Source: Flammeovirga agarivorans (GTDB lineage: Bacteria > Bacteroidota > Bacteroidia > Cytophagales > Flammeovirgaceae). Taken from it: a stretch of 64,000 bases of DNA. Every line of letters starts with the position of its first letter. The first letter of the stretch is position 1. A model generated the notes under the pieces. The model had not been told where the DNA came from. It was given only the letters and a program-made list of their open reading frames with translations, and did not search any database. Where the stretch lies: positions 62,001-126,000 of the forward strand of contig NZ_JABAIL010000004.1 in the NCBI RefSeq assembly GCF_012641475.1. Direction: 5' to 3'. Position numbers and translations under genes: made by a program. Of the stretch, positions 1 to 8,756 are shown in pieces.

Positions 1-997
1 TTAAGGGAGGTGTTCCGCTTAAATATAAGTTGGCTAAAGTAAGCATTGCTGGCTGGTAATCTTGTAATGCTGAGCGTTGGCACATTTCTAAAGCTTTAGA
101 CTTTTCTTCTTCGTTTTTACTTAATAGTAAGTATAAAGTATATTGTGCCTCGGCATTATTTAAAGTAATCGCCTGATACTTCAGATAATTAATATCGTCT
201 TCAGAAACAAAAGTTTTGATATCCATTGTTTCTAACATATCTGTTGCAGGCTTTACACCGTGATTGGAAGCATTTATAAGATAATGTATTGCTTTTCTTG
301 AGTCTTTAATTCCTAAAAGACCATTTTTATAAAATAACGCCAATTCATAATCGGCTTCGGGGAAGTCTTTTTTAGAAGCTCTATTAAAATAGTCAAAGCT
401 CTTTTTAAGATCCTTGTCTACTTCTTTACCATTTTTATAAGCTAAACCTAATTGGTAGTCTGACTCAGCAGATCCGTTTTCTCCTAAATATTTTTGATAA
501 AAAATATCTGACTTGTCGGGATAATCGGCTACTGGTAATTTTTTTAATGCTAGTTCTGATTTTTCTATTCCTCCATCTAAAGCTCGAAGGTAAAAGTAGA
601 TAGCTTCATTTTCGTCTTTAGTGACATTCTTGCCATCTTCATAAATAGTACCTAATTGATAGCTGGCTTCTGCGGCTCCACCTTTTGAAGCTATTTTTAA
701 AAGTTTGATCGCATCACCATATTCATTTTTAGACATTTTGATGTCCGCTAATGCTAATGAAGCGTCAACATGACCTAATTGAGCTGCTTTTTCATAATAT
801 GAAGCCGCCTTTTTTAGGTTTACTTTTTCAATTTCTCCTTTTTGATAAGCTTGCCCTAACTGATACCAGCTTTCAGCATCATTATTATATTTTGCTTGTT
901 TTTTTAACTGATCTATGCTTTGACCTAAAACGTTTGTTGTTCCAAAAACTAGCAGGGTGATTACCGATACGTAAATATATATATTCCTAATTCTCAT
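1..997 (-). CDS. Sel1/TPR-like repeat protein, exported, C-terminus cut by window edge
   Basis: I translated this by eye from the ATG at 995-997 on the minus strand; the frame stays open to base 1, giving about 332 codons without a stop. The N-terminus is a signal peptide (hydrophobic stretch ending in VLGQS). The rest is a series of roughly 36-residue helical repeats of Sel1 type, with motifs such as SWYQLGQAYQKGE, ASYQLGTIYEDGK, SDYQLGLAYKNGK and ADYELALFYKNG. Sel1 repeats are protein-interaction solenoids, so a periplasmic or outer-membrane scaffold role is likely, but no partner can be named. The middle of the protein, between the third and fourth units, is less regular. It runs opposite to the outer-membrane gene at 1131 and shares the intergenic region with it. 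Confidence 0.85.
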   Translation of the reverse strand, partial: MRIRNIYIYVSVITLLVFGTTNVLGQSIDQLKKQAKYNNDAESWYQLGQAYQKGEIEKVNLKKAASYYEKAAQLGHVDASLALADIKMSKNEYGDAIKLLKIASKGGAAEASYQLGTIYEDGKNVTKDENEAIYFYLRALDGGIEKSELALKKLPVADYPDKSDIFYQKYLGENGSAESDYQLGLAYKNGKEVDKDLKKSFDYFNRASKKDFPEADYELALFYKNGLLGIKDSRKAIHYLINASNHGVKPATDMLETMDIKTFVSEDDINYLKYQAITLNNAEAQYTLYLLLSKNEEEKSKALEMCQRSALQDYQPAMLTLANLYLSGTPPL

Positions 998-1130
998 TCG
1001 ATTTGATCTCTTTGTTAGAGATGGGCTTATTATTCCTTACAACTATAACTATTGGACTATGGTTTTTCTTGTATACTCATGCGTTTTTTTTTAGAAAAAT
1101 CTCTTATTTTAAAAAGAATTACAGATTAAT

Positions 1131-1817
1131 ATGAAATTGTACATGACTAAAACCATATTCAGGGTTGTGATATTTTTAGCTGCCGTTTGTTTTCTTATGC
1201 CTAAACCAGATGTTTTTGCACAAGATTCTCTTGGTACAGCGATGAAAAAAGGGAGGGTGCTTTTGTCATTATCATCTTCTACAGATGCGATCAACTATTA
1301 TGATAACTCAATAAATTCTAAAGCAATTGGAGGGCAGACAGGGTTTGATTTAAAAACGGATGCACATTTTTTTCTAAGGGATAATTTTAGCCTTGGCGGT
1401 CGACTAGAATTGACAAGAGGGGAAACTCAAAACTATGTTTCCAATGAAGAAGAGACCTTCAAAGTAAGTATGGTATTTAGAAGATATTTTTCAAAAGTTT
1501 CCAATGGTGGGTTATATCCAGAAGTAACTGTCACTTATGGTAGAAATATATTCAATACACAATTTTTACAACCGCCTTCACCGATTAATCAAAGCTTCCA
1601 AGGGAATTTACTTGGTGGAGGTGTTGGTGTTGGTTTTACATACTTAGTAAAACAGCATTTTGGAATAGATGTGGGTTTGTCTTACAGTTTTTACAGGGTT
1701 TTTGGAGAAACTGTAGATCATGTCATCGATACAACAACAAAAGATGCATTTACAGAAATCAATGTGTCGTTCCGAGTTGGCTTTGTTATTTTACTTCATA
1801 AAAACACAATAGAATAA
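1131..1817 (+). CDS. outer-membrane beta-barrel protein (OmpA/porin-family-like)
   Basis: A 228-residue protein with a signal peptide (cleavage probably after the alanine in VFAQDS) followed by alternating hydrophobic/polar strands rich in Gly, Tyr and Phe, ending in an aromatic-rich segment. This is the pattern of a small eight- to ten-strand outer-membrane barrel such as the Bacteroidota outer membrane protein beta-barrel families. Another in-frame ATG lies four codons in (1143) and would give a more typical signal peptide. The next gene starts two bases after the stop, so the pair is almost certainly co-transcribed and both products would sit in the outer membrane. The substrate or role cannot be read from sequence. 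Confidence 0.75.
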   Translation: MKLYMTKTIFRVVIFLAAVCFLMPKPDVFAQDSLGTAMKKGRVLLSLSSSTDAINYYDNSINSKAIGGQTGFDLKTDAHFFLRDNFSLGGRLELTRGETQNYVSNEEETFKVSMVFRRYFSKVSNGGLYPEVTVTYGRNIFNTQFLQPPSPINQSFQGNLLGGGVGVGFTYLVKQHFGIDVGLSYSFYRVFGETVDHVIDTTTKDAFTEINVSFRVGFVILLHKNTIE

Positions 1818-1819
1818 TC

Positions 1820-2944
1820 ATGAGTAGATTTATTATTTATGTAATAGGCTTGTGTTTTTGTATGACTTTTTTCGAAGTAAAAGCACAGGAAAATAAAGAA
1901 GAAAAGTTTTTCATAGAAACAGATACTTTGAACTTGACAAAATCAACTCAAATTATCGGTTTACCTATCATTTTTTATACACCAGAAACTAGCTTTGGAG
2001 CAGGTGGAGGTGTTCAGTTCTTTTATTTGAATAAGATCAATAAGTTTAACCTAAGACAAAGCTCTATGATGGTGGATGCCATTTATACAGCTAAGCAACA
2101 GTTGATCATTGATGTGAATCCAAAACTATTCTTCAAGGAAGGGAATTATTATTTTGATGCTGCTTTTAAATATAAAATCTTCCCCAACTCTTTTTGGGGT
2201 GTTGGTTCTGATGCAGCAGAAGATAACCTTGAAAAATATAATATGAAGACGGTGAGTTTACGGGCTGATATCTTGAAAAGATTGCCTTCTTCCAATTTTA
2301 ATTTTGGTGTTCAATACCGATTCCAGAAAGATACTTTTTTGGAGAAAGAAGAAGGAGGGATGATGGACGCAGACACTATTCCAGGAAGTGAGGGTGCACT
2401 GATTAGTGGTTTAGGTTTTGTCTTTAATTATGATGACAGAGACAATATTTTTTCTCCAGATAAAGGCAGCTACTTTCAAGTAAATACATGGTTTGCAAGT
2501 CTTGTGTTAGGAAGTAATACTTCTTTCAATAAATACATTATTGATTTAAGAAAGTACTTCTTTTTATCATCAAAAATGACCATTGCAGGTAGAGTTTATG
2601 TGGAGAATACTTATGGTGAAGTTCCTTTCCAACATATGGCATGGTTAGGCGGTGGAGATAGAATGAGAGGGTATTTTAGAGGTAGGTATATGGATAGTCA
2701 ACTGTATACGGTACAAGGGGAAATGCGTTATAAATTTCATCCAAGGTGGAGAGTTAATGTTTTTGGTGCAATAGGAGAAGTAGGTCCGTCTTTTATAGAT
2801 TTATTCAAAGGATTAAAAGTATCGGGTGGTGCAGGTTTAAGGTATAAATTTCTAAAAAGTAATGATACCCTCCTTCGCCTAGATCTTGGTATTAATAGAG
2901 AAGGAGGGACTGGAGTTTATTTTGGTGTTAACGAAGCGTTTTAA
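1820..2944 (+). CDS. BamA/TamA-like surface antigen (D15) family barrel without POTRA domains
   Basis: A 374-residue exported protein (signal peptide ending near VKAQEN) that resembles the C-terminal barrel of the Omp85 superfamily (bacterial surface antigen, D15). Visible marks are the early PIIFYTPETSFGAGGG strand, a central FVFNYDDRDN-type strand-turn and a loop-6-like MRGYFRGRY near residue 282, corresponding to the conserved RGY/RGF motif of Omp85 proteins. POTRA domains are absent, so it is not BamA itself; such short forms are common in Bacteroidota and their function is mostly unknown. It follows the upstream barrel gene by two bases. Its stop overlaps the stop of the convergent helicase gene by four bases. 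Confidence 0.75.
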   Translation: MSRFIIYVIGLCFCMTFFEVKAQENKEEKFFIETDTLNLTKSTQIIGLPIIFYTPETSFGAGGGVQFFYLNKINKFNLRQSSMMVDAIYTAKQQLIIDVNPKLFFKEGNYYFDAAFKYKIFPNSFWGVGSDAAEDNLEKYNMKTVSLRADILKRLPSSNFNFGVQYRFQKDTFLEKEEGGMMDADTIPGSEGALISGLGFVFNYDDRDNIFSPDKGSYFQVNTWFASLVLGSNTSFNKYIIDLRKYFFLSSKMTIAGRVYVENTYGEVPFQHMAWLGGGDRMRGYFRGRYMDSQLYTVQGEMRYKFHPRWRVNVFGAIGEVGPSFIDLFKGLKVSGGAGLRYKFLKSNDTLLRLDLGINREGGTGVYFGVNEAF

Positions 2945-4854
2945 TCATAAAGATATTCGAATGCACTTCTGTATGCCCCAATTTCATTGACATAATCAAA
3001 CATTTTTGAGAAGAACTTATTTCTTGTGATAGTCCCAGAATCACCAATCATCACTAATTTCTTTTTAGCTCTTGTCATGGCAACGTTCATTCTTCTAGTA
3101 TTAGATAGAAAGCCGATTTCTCCATCATCATTAGAGCGAACTAAACTGATATAAATGATATCTCTTTCTTGACCTTGAAAAGAATCTACGGTATTAATGG
3201 ATATTTTCTCCATGACTTCTTTTGGAATAGATGAAGATTTGAACAGCCATTTCAGTCGTTTAACCTGTGCTGAATATGGGGCAATAATACCAATAGATGA
3301 TACTTGGTTGATTTCATCACCTAGTTCAACAAGATAATGTTCAAAATGCTTTAAAAGTAAAGCTGCTTCTTCCTTATTGTAGGTACTCAAAGACTCTTTT
3401 TCGACCTCTTCTTGATAGCCAGTTCCTGCTGTATCGATGAATTCGACAGGGAAATCATCATTGAAAATTTTCCATTCTTTGACTACATCGTTTGCAATAA
3501 GTTCATCATGATAAAAGTGTTGTGAGGAGAAATTCATAATGAGTTCATTCATCCTATATTGCTCTTTTAACATCACATCAACATCTTTATTTTGAATGAT
3601 ATGTTCGAAAAGGGTAATGTCCATTCCTTTACGAGCTGCATCCATAGATTTTATCGTTGGTGGAAGTTGTTGGTGGTCTCCTGCAAGAATCACTCGATCC
3701 GCTTTTAAAATAGGGATCCATGTAGCAGCTTCTAACGCTTGAGCAGCTTCATCGATATATACTGTTTCAAATCTTCTACCTCTTAATAATTGAGTTGTTG
3801 ACCCTACTAAAGTACAAGTGATCACTTGAGCTTTTTCAAGGATGTCCTTTGAAATATATTCTGACAAACCTCTTATTTCTTTTCTTAACTGATTGGCTTC
3901 AACATACAACTTTTTCCTTTCCCTTTTTTGGTCAGGTCCAAAGTTCCTTTTGAACTTTTTGGCTGCATCTCTCAACATCACTTCTTGTTGTTTGATCGCT
4001 TTCAGTTCTTTATATCTCATATGTTTTGTAGCCTTGAAATCAATCGTTTGGTGAACGATACTTTCATCAACTCTGGCAGGGTGACCTAAACGTAAAACAT
4101 TGATTCCCTCTTCAGCCATCTTTTCTGTTAGTAAATCCACCGCAGCATTACTAGGTGCACAAACTAATATTTGAGAAGTAGTCTTAAGGTTTTGTTTTAC
4201 ACATTCAACTAGAGTCGTTGTTTTACCGGTGCCCGGAGGGCCATGGATAATCGCAACTTCATCTGAGGAGATGACCTTCATTAAGGCTTCATTCTGACTA
4301 CTGTTTAATCTTGGTACCTCAAATTCATGTATCTTATTAAAATTTGCTTGTTTTACACCCAACAGAATCTCTTTCATTTTATTTAGTTGAGGGTCTTCCG
4401 AAGTAAGGCATATATTCAACGCTCTATCCATTTCTTTGTAGGACGATTCATCAAATAATAATTGTACTCCTAGCTTCCCATCATGAATCCATTCTGGTTC
4501 GTCGTCATCATTGAGTGTGATGGTCATTTCCCCATCTCGTACATAATTGACAACCGCTTTAGTATTGGTCTTAGCTTCTTCATTGGAACCTGCTTCAGAA
4601 AATAAACTCACACTTTTGCCAGTAGAAAAACTGTGTGATTGATTCTGCTGTTGTTCTCTTGAAAGTTTAATGATAATTCGATCACTATTATCGTAGGTAA
4701 GTCTATCTAATTGTACCGGATACCAACATATTCCTTTTTTCTTTCTTTCCTCCAGTGAGGTGTCACTCATAAGAAGTTTGTATTGATGTAGGTCTTCTTT
4801 ACGCTCTATATCAAGTAGTTCTATAAGAAGTTTGAAATGTTCTTTGATATCCAT
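2941..4854 (-). CDS. SF1B DNA/RNA helicase, IGHMBP2/Upf1-like
   Basis: A 637-residue ATP-dependent helicase of superfamily 1B. Motif I (GPPGTGKTT) lies near residue 206, the Walker B motif DEAAQALE near 368, a GDHQQLPP motif III follows, and the C-terminal core has FQGQERDIIYISLVRS and RMNVAMTRAK (motifs V/VI) near 560-590. The roughly 200-residue N-terminal region matches the beta-barrel and stalk found in IGHMBP2/SMUBP2-type enzymes. Bacterial members are widespread in Bacteroidota; they unwind nucleic acid 5' to 3', but their cellular task is poorly known. It is a single gene, convergent with the D15-family gene and overlapping it by four bases, so no terminator separates the two. Confidence 0.93.
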   Translation of the reverse strand: MDIKEHFKLLIELLDIERKEDLHQYKLLMSDTSLEERKKKGICWYPVQLDRLTYDNSDRIIIKLSREQQQNQSHSFSTGKSVSLFSEAGSNEEAKTNTKAVVNYVRDGEMTITLNDDDEPEWIHDGKLGVQLLFDESSYKEMDRALNICLTSEDPQLNKMKEILLGVKQANFNKIHEFEVPRLNSSQNEALMKVISSDEVAIIHGPPGTGKTTTLVECVKQNLKTTSQILVCAPSNAAVDLLTEKMAEEGINVLRLGHPARVDESIVHQTIDFKATKHMRYKELKAIKQQEVMLRDAAKKFKRNFGPDQKRERKKLYVEANQLRKEIRGLSEYISKDILEKAQVITCTLVGSTTQLLRGRRFETVYIDEAAQALEAATWIPILKADRVILAGDHQQLPPTIKSMDAARKGMDITLFEHIIQNKDVDVMLKEQYRMNELIMNFSSQHFYHDELIANDVVKEWKIFNDDFPVEFIDTAGTGYQEEVEKESLSTYNKEEAALLLKHFEHYLVELGDEINQVSSIGIIAPYSAQVKRLKWLFKSSSIPKEVMEKISINTVDSFQGQERDIIYISLVRSNDDGEIGFLSNTRRMNVAMTRAKKKLVMIGDSGTITRNKFFSKMFDYVNEIGAYRSAFEYLYD

Positions 4855-5197
4855 TTTGATTGGTTTAATGAAATTTTAATAAAAATACACTTTTTTTAAG
4901 AGTAGGGTGCAACCAATTCCTCAAAGTACTGTCTTTAGTTTAGAATTTCAATCTTAAAAAAGTGCAGTACGAAAATGAACACTAACGTTCGGTGTCGATA
5001 CATAATTTTTGAAATTTTAAAAAAATCATTCGATTTCGAGTGAATATTTGTGAAATTTAAAATGGAAACCTATAATTGGAATATAAATCAAAATATAACT
5101 AGGTGAAGCTAGTGTCAAATTAATTATAAGCCATCAAATAAGTGGTGAACTAAATATACCTTTCAATTTAATTATTAGTGTCAAATTCTATTCATCT
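4855..5197. promoter_or_regulatory. AT-rich divergent intergenic region with operator-like repeats
   Basis: This 343-base gap separates the helicase start from the TonB receptor start. I see three symmetric or repeated elements: an imperfect palindrome CATTCGA-TT-TCGAGTG (5027-5042), a perfect ACTAG-N6-CTAGT inverted repeat (5098-5113), and the 12-mer TAGTGTCAAATT twice (5110-5121 and 5176-5187, 66 bases apart). They lie within 170 bases of the receptor start and could be regulator sites, which would fit the usual tight control of TonB receptors. No clear TAnnTTTG promoter or ORF was seen. Confidence 0.4.
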
Positions 5198-7603
5198 ATG
5201 AGAACTTCAACTACTCTATTAGGAGCATTATTGTTATTACTAATGTCTTCATTTTCCTTCGCGGAAAATAATTCGGAACCACTGGCCAAAGGTTCTATTA
5301 TCGGAAAAGTTATTGATCAAGAGACTAATCAAGCGGTAAGTTACGCTTCGGTAGCATTGCTTGATCCAAACAAAAAAAGTGTCACTGGTGCACTGACAGG
5401 AGAAGACGGAAGTTTTCAATTAGAAAAAATACCAATGGGTAAATTTACGCTTGTCGTACAGTTTATAGGATATGAAACTTACGGTAAAGAAGTGGAAATT
5501 ACTCAAAAAAATAACAAGATTAATGTAGGAGAACTATACCTTAAAAGCTCTGTGGAACAACTAGAAGAAGTTGAGGTAAGAGGTCAGAAACAACTTATTG
5601 AAAATCATATTGATAAAAAAGTGATTAATGTAAGTGAAGCAATGATTGCAGAAGGTAATTCTACTTCAGAGATTTTAAATACTTTACCAGAAGTAAATGT
5701 TGGGGCTGATGGAACGATCTCATTAAGAGGTGATTCTAATGTTCGAGTTTTATTAGATGGTAAACCGTCTCAGATGGATATCAATCAGATCTTACAGTCA
5801 TTACCTGCCGATGCCGTTGAGAAAATTGAAGTAATTACAAACCCATCATCAAAGTATGATCCTGATGGTCTATCAGGAATTATAAATGTGATTACAAAAA
5901 AAGATGCTCTTAAAGGTTTTAATGGAAACATGAACCTAAATGCAGGATCTAACAATAAGTACTCTGGCTTTTTAGGACTTAATTATAGAGTATCAAAGTT
6001 TAACTTTTTTGCTCAAACTTATATGAGTAGTAATCAATGGGATAACACTCGCGATCTAGAAAGATCATATACAGATGAGTCTGTTAACGATCTAATTCAA
6101 TCAGAAAAAATCAGTGATGATAATGGTTTCAGAATGTTTAAGGCTGGTTTTGACGTATTCTGGGATTCAACAAATACATCAACTATTTCATTTGAAAGAT
6201 GGAGATGGGAAGGTGATACAAGATCAGACTTTACCAACCAATATTATGATGCTACTGGTAACTTACAAAGCACAGAGTATCAACAAGGTATTAATTACAA
6301 CTTAGCTAAAGGTTATAACTTAAACTATAATCACAGAAAAGACTTCAAGAAAGGGCACTTAGAATTAGATTTATTTGCCAATCTTGGGGATGCAGATTTC
6401 TCTCCAAAGAATGCTCAAAAAATTGGAAATGGTGAGTGGCAACAACTTAATTCAAATTCAAATACTGCAGATTGGATTTATACATCATTACAAGCAGATT
6501 ATGATCGTCCATTAGGAGATAAGTCATCTATGGAATTGGGTTATAAAGGTCAATTGACAGATGCAGGAATGGACGTTGAAAACGTAAACTTTGTTTCTGA
6601 TGATACATTGTCGTACAAATACCCTTACAACGAGCAGATTCATGCTGTTTATGGATCATATTCTATCAAATTAGGGAATACAAGAATTAAAGCAGGTTTA
6701 AGAGGAGAGATTGCTAGAACAGAAGGTCAAGTAAATGGTTTGGTTTCTTCGGATACTTCTTTCTTGATTGATTACCAAAGCCTTTTCCCATCTGTACATA
6801 TCCAACAGAAAGTAGGTGAAAATAGTACTTTTGGTTTGAGCTACTCAAGAAGAATTAAGCGACCTGATGTGATGCAATTATTACCTGCAGAAATGTCATC
6901 CAACCCTAAAAACGTAATGGTTGGTAACCCTGGTCTTCAACCGTCATACACGAACTCAATGGAGTTGTCTTATGGTTTAATGGGTAAAGGAGCTTTAAGC
7001 TTTAACTCTGCACTATATATGAGACACAGTACTGATATTATTAGAGAAGTGGTTAATTATGATGCAGATAGAGATGTAACGATTATGACTTTCCAAAATA
7101 TTGGAGAATCAATGACAGGTGGTATGTCACTTTCATCAAACTATAATATGTTAGAATGGTGGGAATGGAATGGTTCAGTTGATTTCTATTACTTAGATAT
7201 TAAAGATGATAACGAAGAGTTGACTATTCCTACGGACGGTACACCTATAAACTGGTCAGCGAAATTAAGTACTAAAGTGACGCCATTGCAATCGCTAACA
7301 ATTCAATTGATGGGTAGATATACAGCAAAAAGATATGATGCTCAAAGAATTACAGATCCAACATACTCAATGGATTTGGCGATCAAGAAATCAATATTAA
7401 ACAATAAAGGTTCAGTCAACTTTAAGATCAATAACTTATTATACAGTGGAGAACAAAGAAATGTTTATGGAGATGGCTTTGTTGAGTTAGCCGACTTCAG
7501 ACAAGAAAGTCCAGTATATAGAGTGTCGTTTTCATATGCCTTTGGTGGTCAATTCCAAGGTCGTCAAAACAGAAAACTACAGTCTAGTGGTGGTGGACTA
7601 TAA
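5198..7603 (+). CDS. TonB-dependent outer-membrane receptor with carboxypeptidase-like regulatory domain
   Basis: An 801-residue exported receptor. After the signal peptide (SSFSFAENN) comes a CarboxypepD_reg-like beta-sandwich (about 33-115, starting GSIIGKVIDQETNQAVSYA), then a plug domain (about 140-235, with VRVLLDGKPS and VITNPSSKYDPDGLSGIINV), then a long barrel of the OMP_b-brl_3 family, with the typical SRRIKRPDVMQLLP segment. These proteins import large ligands or siderophores, or act as sensors, using TonB energy. No SusD-like partner, anti-sigma factor or enzyme is adjacent, so the ligand cannot be named. The 343-base upstream region carries several repeats that may be operators, and a perfect bidirectional terminator follows. 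Confidence 0.9.
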   Translation: MRTSTTLLGALLLLLMSSFSFAENNSEPLAKGSIIGKVIDQETNQAVSYASVALLDPNKKSVTGALTGEDGSFQLEKIPMGKFTLVVQFIGYETYGKEVEITQKNNKINVGELYLKSSVEQLEEVEVRGQKQLIENHIDKKVINVSEAMIAEGNSTSEILNTLPEVNVGADGTISLRGDSNVRVLLDGKPSQMDINQILQSLPADAVEKIEVITNPSSKYDPDGLSGIINVITKKDALKGFNGNMNLNAGSNNKYSGFLGLNYRVSKFNFFAQTYMSSNQWDNTRDLERSYTDESVNDLIQSEKISDDNGFRMFKAGFDVFWDSTNTSTISFERWRWEGDTRSDFTNQYYDATGNLQSTEYQQGINYNLAKGYNLNYNHRKDFKKGHLELDLFANLGDADFSPKNAQKIGNGEWQQLNSNSNTADWIYTSLQADYDRPLGDKSSMELGYKGQLTDAGMDVENVNFVSDDTLSYKYPYNEQIHAVYGSYSIKLGNTRIKAGLRGEIARTEGQVNGLVSSDTSFLIDYQSLFPSVHIQQKVGENSTFGLSYSRRIKRPDVMQLLPAEMSSNPKNVMVGNPGLQPSYTNSMELSYGLMGKGALSFNSALYMRHSTDIIREVVNYDADRDVTIMTFQNIGESMTGGMSLSSNYNMLEWWEWNGSVDFYYLDIKDDNEELTIPTDGTPINWSAKLSTKVTPLQSLTIQLMGRYTAKRYDAQRITDPTYSMDLAIKKSILNNKGSVNFKINNLLYSGEQRNVYGDGFVELADFRQESPVYRVSFSYAFGGQFQGRQNRKLQSSGGGL

Positions 7604-7663
7604 GATTTCATAGACTGAATAGAAAATGGGGTAGTGGATTTTCTGCTATTCCATTTCTAATGT

Positions 7664-7699
7664 AAAAGGGATTGATTATTTACGTAATCAATCCCTTTT
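7664..7699. terminator. bidirectional intrinsic terminator
   Basis: A perfect 15-bp stem (7664-7678 with 7685-7699) and a six-base loop, with T-rich tails in both directions. It sits between the convergent TonB receptor (stop 7603) and rhodanese gene (stop 7701), whose stop codon lies directly against the hairpin. Confidence 0.85.
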
Positions 7700-7700
7700 T

Positions 7701-8003
7701 TTATTTCAACTTAGTCCATCCACCGGCATTGTAGATTTCCTTTACACCTGCTTTTTTTATTTGAGCCATTGCCATAGATGCTCTCATTCCTGATTTACAG
7801 CATACAATTAATGGTTCTTGTAGCTTTAAAACTTCAGGCATTCTTTTAGTAATTTGATCAACTGGGATGTTTACAGACCCCGAAATGTGCCCACTAGCAA
7901 ACTCACCTTCTGATCTAACATCAAGTATTTTAGCCCCATTTGCTACTAATTCCTTATAATTTACCTTTGGTCCTAAGCCAAATAATTTTCTTAAAAATTC
8001 CAT
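7701..8003 (-). CDS. single-domain rhodanese-like sulfurtransferase
   Basis: A 100-residue protein that is essentially one rhodanese domain: the LDVRSEGEFASGHISGSVNIP entry motif at residues 27-47 and the active loop CKSGMR with catalytic Cys69 (Cys68 precedes it). Such small rhodaneses carry persulfide sulfur or handle thiosulfate, cyanide or similar donors in the cytoplasm; no signal peptide is present. It lies 61 bases downstream of the crp-type regulator gene in the same orientation, so it may be co-transcribed with or controlled by it. The gap also contains a GTGACA-N13-TGTCAC inverted repeat (8055-8079) that partly overlaps the regulator's stop and could be a binding site. Confidence 0.9.
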   Translation of the reverse strand: MEFLRKLFGLGPKVNYKELVANGAKILDVRSEGEFASGHISGSVNIPVDQITKRMPEVLKLQEPLIVCCKSGMRASMAMAQIKKAGVKEIYNAGGWTKLK

Positions 8004-8064
8004 GTGTCTATGTTTTATTTTAAGTAAAATTACTAATCAGTCAGACAATGCTATGTGACAAATG

Positions 8065-8694
8065 TTACGTTAGTGTCACTTTATTTCTGCCAAGCTTCAC
8101 TTTCCCAATTTTTTCTAATTGTTTTAGAAGTCTTGAAATAACCTCTCTGGAAGTATTTAAGTTCAATGCTATTTCTGAATGTGAGATATGTAAAACTTCA
8201 GTATTCTTAATGCCTTGTAATTTTTGAAGGTAGTTCAATAACCTTTCATCCATTTTTTTAAAAGCAAGTTCATCAATGGCTTTAAGTAAACCATCGAAAC
8301 GAACTTTATAAGCATGCATTACAAAATCTCTCCATTCGGGAAAGCGTAACATCCAATCATCAATTTTCTTAAGAGGAACCTTATATACCAAGGCATCTTC
8401 TTCTGCAGAAACTCTAACGGCACTCTCTTGATACATCATAGAAATGGTACATGTTTCACCATATTCCAAATAATAGAGGAATATTTCATTTCCTTCTTCA
8501 TCCTCTCTTGTTACTTTAAGAACTCCTTTAGTGACAATAGGAACAAAGTTCATTTCCTCATTTAAATCGATAAGAAATTCACCTTCTTTTATTTCAACCA
8601 ATTCACCAGATTCAAGAAATTCTTTTTGTATTGGATGATCTGGAGTAGTATTAGGGAAGCTAACTTGTATAAATTGCTTTAGGATAGGATTCAT
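8065..8694 (-). CDS. Crp/Fnr-family transcription regulator
   Basis: A 209-residue regulator with an N-terminal cyclic-nucleotide-binding-like beta-roll (about 20-125) and a C-terminal winged helix (about 150-209, HSEIALNLNTSREVISRLLKQL recognition region). It has no FNR-type Cys cluster, and the cAMP phosphate-binding cassette is poorly conserved, so its ligand is unknown. Members of this group in Bacteroidota control stress, nitric-oxide or redox genes, and the neighbouring rhodanese gene is a natural candidate target. The promoter region holds a TATATTTG box followed by a CATATGA-N8-TCATATG palindrome, suggesting autoregulation. Confidence 0.9.
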   Translation of the reverse strand: MNPILKQFIQVSFPNTTPDHPIQKEFLESGELVEIKEGEFLIDLNEEMNFVPIVTKGVLKVTREDEEGNEIFLYYLEYGETCTISMMYQESAVRVSAEEDALVYKVPLKKIDDWMLRFPEWRDFVMHAYKVRFDGLLKAIDELAFKKMDERLLNYLQKLQGIKNTEVLHISHSEIALNLNTSREVISRLLKQLEKIGKVKLGRNKVTLT

Positions 8695-8705
8695 AACTCA
8701 GTAAA

Positions 8706-8736
8706 CATATGATGATTATTTCATATGACAAATATA
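8706..8736 (-). promoter_or_regulatory. crp-type gene promoter with overlapping palindromic operator
   Basis: On the minus strand TATATTTG (8736-8729) fits the Bacteroidota -7 consensus TAnnTTTG. Immediately downstream, over the expected transcription start, is the perfect inverted repeat CATATGA (8706-8712) / TCATATG (8721-8727) with an 8-base spacer. A site in that position would block initiation, so negative autoregulation is the simplest reading. No good -33 box is visible. Confidence 0.5.
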
Positions 8737-8756
8737 GAAGAACTATTTCGAATAGT

